Source of the DNA: JAKAWQ01 sp035549615
GTDB taxonomy: Bacteria > Pseudomonadota > Alphaproteobacteria > Acetobacterales > Acetobacteraceae
DNA: 32,981 nt
Reading direction: 5' to 3'
Assembly: GCA_035549615.1 (NCBI GenBank)
Contig: DASZQO010000244.1
Span: 1-32,981, forward strand
In this document: positions 32,883-32,981 of the stretch, piece after piece
Layout of the letters: every line of letters begins with the position of its first letter
Position numbering within the stretch: position 1 is the first letter of the stretch
Notes under the pieces: model-generated
Told to the model about the DNA's origin: nothing
The model's input: the letters and a program-made list of their open reading frames with translations, nothing else
The model's database searches: none
Translations under genes and position numbers: made by a program

Positions 32883-32981
32883 GCACCGTCCTGCTGGTCG
32901 AGGATCATCCGATCGTCCGTGCCGGCTGCCGGCGCTTGCTTGAAGAGCGGGGCGATAAAGTGACCGAGGCGGAAACTGCCG
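32879..32981 (+). CDS. Response regulator receiver domain, N-terminal part (continues beyond window)
   Basis: ATG 32879 overlaps the kinase stop in an ATGA arrangement. The visible 34 residues begin MSTVLLVEDHPIVRAGCRRL, the standard start of a receiver domain with the acidic pair E8-D9 and the DHPIVR phrase common in NarL/FixJ regulators. The DNA-binding domain lies outside the window. It pairs with the HisKA_3 kinase. Confidence 0.88.
   Translation, partial: MSTVLLVEDHPIVRAGCRRLLEERGDKVTEAETA

Overview
This GC-rich window has the look of an alphaproteobacterium, most plausibly an acidophilic or acetic-acid-type member of the Acetobacteraceae. The placement rests on codon and base use, tandem GMC dehydrogenases, CUT2-type sugar transporters, a Tat-exported phospholipase C and a dedicated TonB system. 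It is an inference from general character, because no rRNA or other phylogenetic marker is present. No tRNA, rRNA, CRISPR array or intact insertion sequence was seen.

Positions 1-6530 (+) carry oxidative metabolism genes: the 3' part of a GMC flavoprotein oxidoreductase, a second complete GMC oxidoreductase with a TTG start, a D-2-hydroxyacid dehydrogenase, a zinc alcohol dehydrogenase, and a stand-alone protein that looks like a divergent CYTH-fold protein. Together these could oxidise an alcohol or polyol and interconvert the resulting hydroxyacid and ketoacid.

Positions 6842-18010 (+) are the centrepiece: two ribose-type (CUT2) ABC importers placed head to tail around four periplasmic binding proteins. 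The order is fused ATPase, permease, binding proteins 1 and 2 (paralogous pair), binding proteins 3 and 4 (a second, unrelated-looking pair), fused ATPase, permease, permease. Each pair is a tandem duplication. The intergenic regions hold small repeats, hairpins at ribosome binding sites, and a possible 34-codon leader ORF whose stop overlaps the start of binding protein 4. No regulator is encoded nearby, so the substrate is unknown. The neighbouring dehydrogenases make a polyol, sugar or related alcohol a reasonable guess.

Positions 18072-25950 hold single enzymes: an alpha/beta hydrolase (-), an M20 amidohydrolase (+), a small secreted protein of unknown function (+), a Tat-exported phosphocholine-type phospholipase C (-), a metallo-beta-lactamase-fold hydrolase (+) and a D-type esterase (+). 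The phospholipase promoter region contains a perfect 28-bp tandem duplication and a nearby imperfect palindrome.

Positions 26025-31371 (-) form one apparent operon, read from 31371 downward: TonB-dependent outer-membrane receptor, small secreted four-cysteine protein, ExbB/TolQ, ExbD/TolR, TonB. The receptor therefore appears to travel with its own energising complex. Divergently, from 31536 (+), a HAMP/HisKA_3 sensor kinase overlaps a response regulator that runs off the window. This layout suggests that the two-component system senses a periplasmic or surface signal and controls the uptake operon.

A dispersed repeat of about 100 bp with a hairpin end occurs between genes at 5366-5468 and 11952-12056. 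A shorter, inverted relative lies at about 25961-26000.
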